5,155 nucleotides of DNA from CAXBID01 sp963975495 (lineage in GTDB: Bacteria > Bacteroidota > Bacteroidia > Flavobacteriales > Flavobacteriaceae): the NCBI GenBank assembly GCA_963975495.1, contig CAXBID010000279.1, positions 1 to 5,155 on the forward strand. The letters run 5' to 3'. This document shows, piece after piece, positions 1 to 5,144 of this stretch. The first letter of the stretch is position 1. Every line of letters starts with the position of its first letter. The translations under genes and the position numbers were made by a program. The notes beneath the pieces are model-generated. The model searched no databases. It worked only from the letters and a program-made list of their open reading frames with translations, and was not told the DNA's origin.

Positions 1-51
1 TGCTATCCTGTAAAGATAATTTTTTTCACAACATTATCAAAGGGCTTTTAT

Positions 52-71
52 TAAATGTAAATCTACATTTA
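52..71. repeat. Perfect inverted repeat, 8-bp arms
   Basis: TAAATGTA and TACATTTA are perfect arms around an AATC loop. The arm and loop lengths are the same as in the two REP-like hairpins at 105-124 and 221-240, but the sequence is unrelated and AT-rich. It could be a weak hairpin, or an operator for a gene that begins left of the window. The stretch 1-282 holds no credible coding region; this palindrome and three REP-like elements are all I can support there. Confidence 0.35.
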
Positions 72-102
72 GGATTAGTTTACAACATGCAAACTTTTAT
101 GT

Positions 103-131
103 AGATTCCTGCCTTCGCAGGAATGACAAAA
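103..131. repeat. REP-like palindrome, CTTC-loop family, copy 1
   Basis: The perfect 8-bp arms ATTCCTGC and GCAGGAAT (105-124) enclose a CTTC loop. The element is preceded by AG and followed by GACAAAA, and the same flanks occur in copy 2. The core resembles the ATTCC...GGAATGAC intergenic palindromes that are dispersed in many bacterial genomes, including Flavobacteriaceae (from memory, not searched). It lies about 150 bp beyond the remB stop codon. It may be mobilised in trans by a RAYT-type transposase; no such gene is in this window. Confidence 0.7.
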
Positions 132-218
132 AAACAATGAAATCCCAACATAGATCTGGTTTAGTTCAATCCATCTGTTTTAAAACCATTGCTTTGCAAT
201 AATTTAAAAACAGGGATA

Positions 219-247
219 AGATTCCCTCCTTCGAGGGAATGACAAAA
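219..247. repeat. REP-like palindrome, CTTC-loop family, copy 2
   Basis: The arms ATTCCCTC and GAGGGAAT (221-240) surround the same CTTC loop. The flanks AG and GACAAAA match copy 1 at 103-131. Two base pairs of the stem differ from copy 1, and both are changed on both arms, so pairing is kept. The two copies have the same orientation, 116 bp apart. Read on the minus strand, the hairpin lies in the 3' trailer of remB, where it could protect the mRNA end. Confidence 0.72.
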
Positions 248-254
248 TTATGAT

Positions 255-275
255 ATACTGAAACAAGTTCAGTAT
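255..275. repeat. REP-like palindrome, ACAAG-loop family, copy 1
   Basis: The perfect 8-bp arms ATACTGAA and TTCAGTAT flank an ACAAG loop. The hairpin starts 8 nt after the remB stop codon (TGA at 285-283, minus strand) and is followed, on that strand, by a short T-rich stretch with no strong U tract. It may therefore serve as the 3' end or stabilising hairpin of the remB transcript, for which I see no classical terminator. A related copy lies upstream of remB at 2496-2514, and both share the core GAACAAGTTCAG apart from one base. Confidence 0.65.
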
Positions 276-282
276 GACTTCG

Positions 283-2382
283 TCAATTATCAAAATACCA
301 ATTAAACAAATCGGTTCTTAATCCAAAATTAAACCAAGTGGTGCTATTTTTAAAAGTTGTAGCGGTGGTTGCTTCAGGATTAAAGTTTCTAACTGTAATA
401 TCGGTAAACACTTTTAGATTTGATGCTGGATTTATCATATAACCCGCTTGAAGATTTCCGTTAAATATATTGGCTTTATTGCCTTGCCCAATTTCAACGC
501 CATTATCAAAAGGGCGGTCATTGTAGTTTCTGTAAATATCACCGCCGTAACTAAAATTATCAGTACCATCGTTAAAATCTAAACCACGTACACCAAAAAT
601 CAATTTCGCATCGGCATACCAGCGCTTGTATTTGTAACGCCCAATTAAAATAGCTTCACTAAAATTAGCACCCCACAAATGCGCCATAGGTTGGTTGAAA
701 TTTGCGTAATTTAAAACAATGGTATTGTGCGAATAGGTAAATGGGCGCACTCTATTGTATTCAAACTGAAGTAATAAATTATCAACTTTAAAGGCATTAA
801 AATACTTAACACCTATTTGATACCCAAACTTATTTTTCCAACTTTTTTCACCTGCTTTTACATCTTCTAATGAAAATTCATCTAAAACAAACTGACTATA
901 AATATTGATATTATCATTCCATTTGTACTTAGCCGAAGCTCCTAAAATAGCATTTCCTGCCGCTTGACCCGTTTGAAATTCAATCGCTCTATAAAAAATA
1001 ACAGGATTTAAATAGTTAATATCAAAACCTCTATCGTTAGTATCGCGCCACATTACCGATTCAAACAAGCCTAAATTAAATCGTTTTGATACATTCCAAC
1101 TTAAATAATGGTTGGCGATATATTTGGTTAAAAATGCACCATCTTCGGTAACTTCAGGTCGTACATCTTTTAGCCACATCCAAGTATTTGTATATTTTAT
1201 TTTCCAAAATTTGGTGTTCAATTTTAAAAAAGGATGCGGACTCGTTACATCACTCAATAATAATGAGCGATAACCGTCTCCAATAAAATTCTTTCCATGA
1301 CCAAATTGGATATTTATAAATTTTGCCGGTGCATAAGACAGATAACCTTCTGCAACGGGATAATCATAAGAATCTGTTTTGAAACGTTTTCCAATACCAC
1401 GCCCTGGAACTATTGCAGGATCTGGACCAAATGCTTTTAAACTTTCGGCATAACGGTTCACATAATCTGCAAAACGCCCTTGACTTTCAAAAACAGAAGC
1501 AAAAAAGCTAAACTTTTCGCCTAAACCCCCTTGAACTACAAATCCTCTGGTGTTGTTATATGTTGAACTAAAATCAGCATCGGTATCTTTCCCCACTTGT
1601 AAATCAAAAACAGGATCGACAGTAAACCAATACGCTTTGCCTTGTAATTGTACCAAATGTTCATTCCAAAGTTTTCGTCCTATCCATGTTTCAGTTTCTT
1701 TTTGTAAGCGTTCTTTTTCGGCATCAAAATCATAATAATTAGCTACATCTTCGTAAACAAATGGCTTGGAAGCTGTATGACTATTGATACCGATTAGATT
1801 CATATTTCTATCGAATCTTGAATAATCACTGTGTGTAAATTGAATATTTAACTGACTCGAAAATCGCTTATTTTCAAAAGCTTGTAACCCTTCATTTATT
1901 TTATCAAACTCTGCTTTTAATTCCTTTTCTAATTTGGAAATTTCATTTTCTTTAGCTAAATCTTTAGTTACTAAGGCCTGATTTACTAATGGTATTTTTA
2001 TTGGGATTGAATATTGCTTGTACATCGGTCTTCCGTTGTAGGTTGCAGGCTTTACCTTTGGAAATATTGAAATTACACGTTTTACTTCCGTTTTCAACTC
2101 TTCATACATCGCATCAACATATATGACCTTAAATTGCCCTGTAGTATCAACTTCGAAAAGCACCACAACCTCACCCCTATAATTCTCGTTTATGGCTTTT
2201 TGAGGGACTTTAAAATTCCCATAAATACGAGCGTATATGTTTTTATCAAAACACTTCTGTAAAGCATCTATCTCTACCGTTTCACAATTTGAAAAAACAG
2301 GTGGTTTCTCGTTATATGAATTGTTTTGAGCATAACTATTGTATTGAACTAAAAGTAGGAGTAGTACAATGAATTGCTTCAT
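283..2382 (-). CDS. remB: RemB-type gliding motility protein: TonB-C-like domain plus Wzi-like outer-membrane barrel
   Basis: This 699-residue protein is probably exported to the outer membrane. Residues 1-18 form a Sec signal peptide (MKQF, then a run of Leu, with likely cleavage at SYA-Q). Residues 27-132 resemble the C-terminal domain of the two TonB-like proteins encoded upstream, including the Cys pair (C33, C44), FEVDTTG, RVISIFPKVKP and a final SIPIKI strand. A short coiled coil follows (148-172; I148, L151, L155, F159, I162, L166, F169 in heptad register). From about 175 to the end, aromatic-rich alternating strands fit a beta barrel. Residues 360-385 (FGHGKNFIGDGYRSLLLSD, then PHPF) and 458-502 (LNPVIFYRAIEF, then DEF) resemble the Wzi capsule-assembly barrel family. 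I recall RemB of Flavobacterium johnsoniae as a gliding protein of this type with a similar neighbourhood; the symbol rests on that memory. There is no type IX secretion CTD at the C-terminus. The start is ATG after an A-rich leader, directly before the signal peptide. The gene appears intact. Confidence 0.8.
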   Translation of the reverse strand: MKQFIVLLLLLVQYNSYAQNNSYNEKPPVFSNCETVEIDALQKCFDKNIYARIYGNFKVPQKAINENYRGEVVVLFEVDTTGQFKVIYVDAMYEELKTEVKRVISIFPKVKPATYNGRPMYKQYSIPIKIPLVNQALVTKDLAKENEISKLEKELKAEFDKINEGLQAFENKRFSSQLNIQFTHSDYSRFDRNMNLIGINSHTASKPFVYEDVANYYDFDAEKERLQKETETWIGRKLWNEHLVQLQGKAYWFTVDPVFDLQVGKDTDADFSSTYNNTRGFVVQGGLGEKFSFFASVFESQGRFADYVNRYAESLKAFGPDPAIVPGRGIGKRFKTDSYDYPVAEGYLSYAPAKFINIQFGHGKNFIGDGYRSLLLSDVTSPHPFLKLNTKFWKIKYTNTWMWLKDVRPEVTEDGAFLTKYIANHYLSWNVSKRFNLGLFESVMWRDTNDRGFDINYLNPVIFYRAIEFQTGQAAGNAILGASAKYKWNDNINIYSQFVLDEFSLEDVKAGEKSWKNKFGYQIGVKYFNAFKVDNLLLQFEYNRVRPFTYSHNTIVLNYANFNQPMAHLWGANFSEAILIGRYKYKRWYADAKLIFGVRGLDFNDGTDNFSYGGDIYRNYNDRPFDNGVEIGQGNKANIFNGNLQAGYMINPASNLKVFTDITVRNFNPEATTATTFKNSTTWFNFGLRTDLFNWYFDN

Positions 2383-2409
2383 AGTTTTATTGGAAATTAA
2401 TTGAAAGCT

Positions 2410-2417
2410 GAAAGATA
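2410..2417 (-). promoter_or_regulatory. Candidate -7 box for remB
   Basis: On the minus strand this reads TATCTTTC, which matches five of the six fixed positions of the Bacteroidota -7 consensus TAnnTTTG. It lies 27 nt upstream of the remB ATG. No clear TTG stands at the expected -33 distance, so the call is weak. A terminator closes the preceding gene at 2534-2568, so remB does need its own promoter in this 150-bp interval. Confidence 0.3.
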
Positions 2418-2473
2418 CTATATTTTTTAGATTAGTAAATTATTAAAACGTTTAGTTACATTCAACTTAAATG

Positions 2474-2487
2474 CCTTATTAATAAGG
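2474..2487. promoter_or_regulatory. 14-bp perfect palindrome, possible operator upstream of remB
   Basis: CCTTATTAATAAGG reads the same on both strands with no spacer, so it suits a dimeric DNA-binding protein better than an RNA hairpin. It lies about 57 bp upstream of the candidate remB -7 box, a plausible activator distance. It also abuts the nested inverted repeat that begins at 2487, so it may simply be part of that repeat. I do not recognise a specific regulator. Confidence 0.3.
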
Positions 2488-2530
2488 ACCTGAAATGCTG
2501 GAACAAGTTCAGCACCAGTAAATTCAGGTC
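2487..2530. repeat. Nested inverted repeat with ACAAG-loop REP core, copy 2
   Basis: The outer arms GACCTGAA (2487-2494) and TTCAGGTC (2523-2530) are perfect. Inside lies a second hairpin, TGCTGGA and TTCAGCA (2496-2502, 2508-2514), with one G-T pair and an ACAAG loop. The inner hairpin belongs to the same family as the one at 255-275 and has the same orientation, so the two bracket remB. The double structure could form a cruciform or a branched RNA. It sits between the tonB-like terminator and the remB promoter region. Confidence 0.6.
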
Positions 2531-2533
2531 AAT

Positions 2534-2568
2534 AAAAAACCGCCATCACTTAAATGATAACGGTTTTT
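2534..2568 (-). terminator. Rho-independent terminator of the second tonB-like gene
   Basis: It starts 22 nt after the stop codon at 2591. Minus-strand RNA forms a stem CCGUUAUCA / UGAUGGCGG around a UUUAAG loop, extended by an A/U tract and ending in six U. Two of the pairs are U-G wobbles on this strand, while on the plus strand the same positions are C-A mismatches. The structure is therefore more stable in the direction of the gene, although the A and T tracts would allow some bidirectional action. Confidence 0.85.
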
Positions 2569-2590
2569 ACTAAGCTAAATTATATACTAT

Positions 2591-3376
2591 TTAATTCTGT
2601 ACTTGAAATACAATTGGTAAATAGTAAATAACACCAACATTTTTATTTTGCTGTTTTCCTGGTATCATTTCTGGCATAATATTAATTACGCGTTCTGCTT
2701 CTTTTTCTAATTCAGGATGCGTTCCATTTACCTTAATATCCGTAACATGCCCTGTTTTGTCTATTTTAAACTGTGTCCGAATGGTTTGTCTTCCTGAAAG
2801 CCCTAACACACTTCCTAAATTAGTATCAAACTTTCTTTGAACCAGTTTGGTGATTTTTTCCGACATACACTTACGTTTATCATCATTTGTTTTTTTGTTT
2901 TCACAACCTGGGTAAATGGGAACTACTTGAACAAAATTAACAGGTATGTTTACTTCTTCATCTGGCTTTTTTAACGGTGGAAGATCATTTGGATCTAATG
3001 GAGGATTATCATCAACAGATTCCTTTGGCGTATCATGTAAAAATTTATCTGGTGTATCATTTGGTACTTCCTCAAATTTATCTGGATGATTTACTTTCTT
3101 TTGCTTTATAGGTTCTTCAAAAGTTGGTTCTACTGGTGTAATTAAAGGCACATCGATCATGTAGATATCATCATCAATAATTGCAGTATATTCCTTTGGA
3201 ATAGTCGTTTCAAAGGCCATTTCAAAAAGACCAAATACAGCAAGCAAGCAAACAATTAAACCCACCTGAAAGTAGAGGGTTGAGTTTTTTTGTAAATTTG
3301 CATCATGCTTTTGGGATTTTTTCACGATTTGCTCATTTTGCCGAATGAGTTCGTGGGTTTTCTTTGGATTGCCCAT
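2591..3376 (-). CDS. TonB-like energy transducer, diverged paralogue
   Basis: This 261-residue inner-membrane protein likely spans the periplasm. Residues 1-34 are a charged cytoplasmic segment, 35-52 a single transmembrane helix (YFQVGLIVCLLAVFGLFEM), 60-147 a proline- and charge-rich linker with the near-repeats NDTPDKF and HDTPKES, and 149-261 a TonB C-terminal domain with PGC, CMS (C158, C170), LGLSGRQ, FKIDKTG, LEKEA and PGKQ. TonB proteins pass proton-motive energy from ExbB/ExbD to outer-membrane receptors; no exb genes are in the window. By eye, about 55% of the last 110 residues match the neighbouring paralogue (3579-4298), and the N-terminal anchors also align (NSTLYFQVGL against NSSLFFAIGL). 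It differs by about 17 extra N-terminal residues and has no poly-proline run. The ATG at 3376 is the only Met before residue 53. It could be a regulator or structural protein and not a true energy transducer. Confidence 0.82.
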   Translation of the reverse strand: MGNPKKTHELIRQNEQIVKKSQKHDANLQKNSTLYFQVGLIVCLLAVFGLFEMAFETTIPKEYTAIIDDDIYMIDVPLITPVEPTFEEPIKQKKVNHPDKFEEVPNDTPDKFLHDTPKESVDDNPPLDPNDLPPLKKPDEEVNIPVNFVQVVPIYPGCENKKTNDDKRKCMSEKITKLVQRKFDTNLGSVLGLSGRQTIRTQFKIDKTGHVTDIKVNGTHPELEKEAERVINIMPEMIPGKQQNKNVGVIYYLPIVFQVQN

Positions 3377-3436
3377 AATAATTAAAGTTTATATGTTAAT
3401 ATTATGATAAAGTCTCAATAAGCATACCAAAAAAAG

Positions 3437-3467
3437 AAATCCCGTTACATTCAAGTAATGGGATTTT
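3437..3467 (-). terminator. Terminator-like hairpin in the leader of the second tonB-like gene
   Basis: The arms AAATCCCGTTAC (3437-3448) and GTAATGGGATTT (3455-3466) flank a 6-nt loop. On the minus strand the stem has one A-C mismatch and is followed by GATTTCTTTTTTT, a good U tract; on the plus strand the mismatch is a G-U wobble and only four U follow. It lies 60 bp before the ATG at 3376. It could be a second terminator for the upstream gene, or an attenuator if transcription starts above it. The 60 bp below it (3377-3436) contain no convincing -33/-7 promoter. Confidence 0.5.
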
Positions 3468-3472
3468 ATGTT

Positions 3473-3521
3473 CCTCTCCCGAAACTGCAAAAGCAGTTTC
3501 GACCTCTCCGAAGAAAGAGGT
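3473..3521. repeat. Compound REP-like hairpin pair
   Basis: A perfect 9-bp stem CGAAACTGC / GCAGTTTCG (3480-3501) with an AAAA loop is followed at once by a second hairpin, ACCTCT / AGAGGT (3502-3521), with an 8-nt loop. CCTCTCC occurs at 3473 and again at 3503, so the AGAGG arm has two possible partners and the structure can switch. GC content is higher than in the surrounding spacer. It looks like a dispersed intergenic repeat of Flavobacteriaceae; I recall similar sequences but could not search. Confidence 0.6.
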
Positions 3522-3524
3522 AAT

Positions 3525-3557
3525 AAAAAACCCTGAAGCTTTGCTTGAGGGTTTTTT
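3525..3557 (-). terminator. Strong rho-independent terminator of the first tonB-like gene
   Basis: AAAAAACCCT and AGGGTTTTTT form perfect 10-bp arms, continued inside by four more pairs (AAGC with GCTT) around a TTT loop after one mismatch. It lies 21 nt after the stop codon at 3579. A and T tracts on both sides make it bidirectional in form. It separates the two tonB-like genes into different transcripts unless there is readthrough. Confidence 0.88.
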
Positions 3558-3578
3558 AAAAATATAAATTTTCTATAA

Positions 3579-4298
3579 TTAATCTTGTACTTGAAAAATA
3601 ATTGGTAACGAATACGGCACAGTTACCGCTTTACCTCTTTGTTTTCCTGGTTTCATTTTAGGCAACATATTAATAACCCTAGTTGCTTCTTTTTCTAAAC
3701 CTGGATGTGGTGCTCTAGCACGAACACCAACAATACTTCCCGTTTTATCAATCTTAAAAATCACGTTAATACGCTGTCTTCCTGATAAACCTAAATCTGA
3801 AGCTAAATCTGTATTAAACTTTCTGTTTACAAAATCAGATATTTTTTTAGACATACATGCTTTTTTAGCATTATTATCTCCGCCTTCGCATCCAGGAAAA
3901 ACGGGTACATTTTCAATAACGGCAAAGGGCACCTCTATATCTTCTTCTACTTCATCTACAATAACTTCTTCTACTTCAACAATTTCAGTCTCCTGATCTG
4001 CTTCTGTAGATTCAATAACGGTTTCTTCAACCTCTACCTCATCTTCTACAACTTCAATAACTTCCGGAGCTGCAGGTGGCGGTGGCGGTGGCGGTGGTGT
4101 CATTAATTGTTCAGTAATTGGAATTTCCTCTTCTAACTCGTCATCTAAATTCAACATGCCGATATCTATATCAGACTTATCGTAACTTTTGTAATTGATA
4201 GCATAATTTGTTAAAAACAACATTAGTGCTAAACCAATTGCGAAAAAAAGTGAACTGTTACGCCCAACATTTGCTTTAGGATTTTTTTTAGGTTCCAT
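3579..4298 (-). CDS. TonB-like energy transducer
   Basis: This 239-residue protein has a short basic cytoplasmic start, one transmembrane helix (about 15-33), a run of eight prolines (68-75), a Glu/Val-rich acidic linker (79-124) and a TonB C-terminal domain (131-239) with PGC (C137), CMS (C148), LGLSGRQ, FKIDKTG, LEKEA, PGKQ and a final LPIIFQVQ strand. TonB proteins draw on the inner-membrane proton gradient through ExbB/ExbD and energise outer-membrane transport; the partner here is unknown. The linker composition is the form common in Flavobacteriaceae. C137 and C148 are likely to form a periplasmic disulfide (inference). The gene follows the vanZ-like gene by 62 bp, may have its own promoter (4325-4356), and ends at a strong terminator. 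The ATG at 4298 follows an A-rich leader and gives a normal N-terminus. The tonB symbol is withheld because such paralogues are many in this group. Confidence 0.87.
   Translation of the reverse strand: MEPKKNPKANVGRNSSLFFAIGLALMLFLTNYAINYKSYDKSDIDIGMLNLDDELEEEIPITEQLMTPPPPPPPPAAPEVIEVVEDEVEVEETVIESTEADQETEIVEVEEVIVDEVEEDIEVPFAVIENVPVFPGCEGGDNNAKKACMSKKISDFVNRKFNTDLASDLGLSGRQRINVIFKIDKTGSIVGVRARAPHPGLEKEATRVINMLPKMKPGKQRGKAVTVPYSLPIIFQVQD
4074..4097 (-). repeat. Hexanucleotide proline-codon tract (CCACCG repeats)
   Basis: The eight proline codons of the first TonB-like protein alternate CCA and CCG almost perfectly, giving about 3.5 tandem copies of CCACCG followed by CCT. It is the most GC-rich spot in the gene. 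Slippage by one unit would add or remove two prolines in frame, so length could vary between strains without breaking the protein. Confidence 0.7.
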
Positions 4299-4324
4299 AA
4301 TTTTTATTGTTTTACTCAGGATTG

Positions 4325-4356
4325 CTAAAATAACTATTTATTTATCAAAAAAGCAA
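4325..4356 (-). promoter_or_regulatory. Candidate promoter for the first tonB-like gene
   Basis: Read on the minus strand, TTG (4356-4354) is followed after 21 nt by TATTTTAG (4332-4325), which fits the Bacteroidota pattern TTG-spacer-TAnnTTTG except for one base of the -7 box. It lies 26 nt upstream of the ATG and overlaps no gene. If inactive, the tonB-like gene would depend on readthrough from gcvH and the vanZ-like gene, since no terminator separates them. Confidence 0.35.
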
Positions 4357-4360
4357 GCCT

Positions 4361-4738
4361 TTATATTTTTTTAACGCCAATATTGTTTTTTAATGCTATA
4401 ACAAGAACAGCGAGTAGCACTCCGGATGTATTGGCTATAACATCATAAATATCCAATGCTCTATATGCTGTTAATGTATCTTGTAATACTTCAATAACTA
4501 TACCAAAAACCACAGAAAACACTGAAGCATAAATAATTGCCTTTCTTTTTTTGAAACTAAAATTATAAAACCATGCGCCAAACCACAAAAACGCTAAAAC
4601 AAAATAAGCGAGAAAATGAAATATTTTATCTCCAAAACTTATACCAATATCTGGAACATCTGTAAGCCTTATTAAGCTAACAAATGTTAGGGCTACTGAA
4701 TAAATTATGGCTGCTAATAATACTAATTTTTTAAGCAC
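4361..4738 (-). CDS. VanZ-like small membrane protein
   Basis: This is a 125-residue protein with four predicted transmembrane helices (about 4-22, 38-59, 66-85 and 99-116). VanZ-family marks are present: GDKIFHFLAY in helix 2, GIVIEVLQ in helix 3, and R-x2-D-x2-D-x3-N-x2-G running into helix 4. VanZ itself gives low-level teicoplanin resistance in enterococci; the role of stand-alone relatives in Bacteroidota is not known to me, so no resistance is implied. There is no ATG. An in-frame TGA (4744-4742) is directly followed by TTG (4741) and GTG (4738). I chose GTG because it yields the usual MLKK start; TTG would add one residue. Either start lies inside the end of gcvH, overlapping it by 8 or 11 nt, so translation is probably coupled to gcvH. 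Confidence 0.82.
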   Translation of the reverse strand: MLKKLVLLAAIIYSVALTFVSLIRLTDVPDIGISFGDKIFHFLAYFVLAFLWFGAWFYNFSFKKRKAIIYASVFSVVFGIVIEVLQDTLTAYRALDIYDVIANTSGVLLAVLVIALKNNIGVKKI

Positions 4739-5111
4739 CAATCAATGCTTTATAATCATCGGGAGACATTAAACCATCTACTTGTGATACATCAGAACAC
4801 TTTACTTTTATCATCCAACCATCACCGTAAGGATCACTATTAACCTTTTCAGGGGCGTCTTCCAAGGCTTCATTAAACGCTGTGATTTCACCTGATACTG
4901 GTAAAAATAAATCTGATACTGTTTTAACAGCTTCAACGGTCCCGAAAATTTCATCGGCTTCTAAGGTTTCGTCAAGTGTTTCCACTTCAACATAAACAAT
5001 ATCACCCAATTCGCTTTGCGCAAAGTCTGTGATACCAATTGTGGCCACATCGCCCTCTATTTTAACCCATTCGTGGTCCTTAGTGTATTTTAATTCTGAT
5101 GGTATATTCAT
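4731..5111 (-). CDS. gcvH: Glycine cleavage system H protein
   Basis: GcvH is the lipoyl carrier of the cytoplasmic glycine cleavage system: its lipoyl arm takes the aminomethyl group from the P protein, passes it to the T protein, and is reoxidised by the L protein. The 126-residue length is normal. Visible family marks are YTKDHEWVK near the start, GITDFAQSELGDIVYVE (26-42), the lipoylation site FGTVEAVKTVSDLF with the modified Lys at residue 63, PVSGEI (71-76) and VNSDPYGDGWMIKVK (90-104). It starts at ATG 26 nt below a consensus -7 box and shares its last bases with the vanZ-like gene. The P, T and L genes are not in the window, which is usual when gcvH stands apart. It also occurs as a lipoyl donor in other pathways. 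Confidence 0.97.
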   Translation of the reverse strand: MNIPSELKYTKDHEWVKIEGDVATIGITDFAQSELGDIVYVEVETLDETLEADEIFGTVEAVKTVSDLFLPVSGEITAFNEALEDAPEKVNSDPYGDGWMIKVKCSDVSQVDGLMSPDDYKALIGA

Positions 5112-5136
5112 CTTTATATTATAAGTTAATTTTTAA

Positions 5137-5144
5137 CAAATGTA
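5137..5144 (-). promoter_or_regulatory. Consensus -7 box upstream of gcvH
   Basis: TACATTTG on the minus strand matches the Bacteroidota -7 consensus TAnnTTTG at all fixed positions. It lies 25 nt upstream of the gcvH ATG, which predicts a short leader of about 20 nt. The -33 TTG would fall beyond the right edge of the window and cannot be checked. The leader is A-rich and has no Shine-Dalgarno sequence, as expected for this phylum. Confidence 0.6.

Noticed and set aside
103..275. A CRISPR-like or tandem repeat array
   Set aside because: Only two related copies plus one of a different family exist, spacing is irregular, and each is a hairpin with matching flanks; this is REP-like, not CRISPR.
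1..282. A possible gene end or small RNA at the left edge
   Set aside because: No frame of useful length or recognisable product is present. The only structures are short palindromes, and I see no promoter-terminator pair that would define an RNA gene.
1550..1735. A 61-codon plus-strand open frame
   Set aside because: It lies wholly antisense inside remB, is Ser/Cys-rich with no domain or signal, and has no promoter or leader; it is a shadow of the real gene.
283..2382. A TonB-dependent receptor or type IX-secreted adhesin
   Set aside because: The protein has no plug domain, TonB box or SusC features, its TonB-like part is the TonB C-terminal domain itself, and no type IX CTD is visible at the end.
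3377..3436. A promoter for the second tonB-like gene, TTTG then TATCATAA at 18-nt spacing
   Set aside because: The -7 element matches only TA and one further base of TAnnTTTG, no better than expected in such AT-rich DNA.
4361..4738. A glycopeptide resistance gene
   Set aside because: The VanZ fold is common in bacteria without resistance, no other van gene is present, and Gram-negative outer membranes already exclude these drugs.
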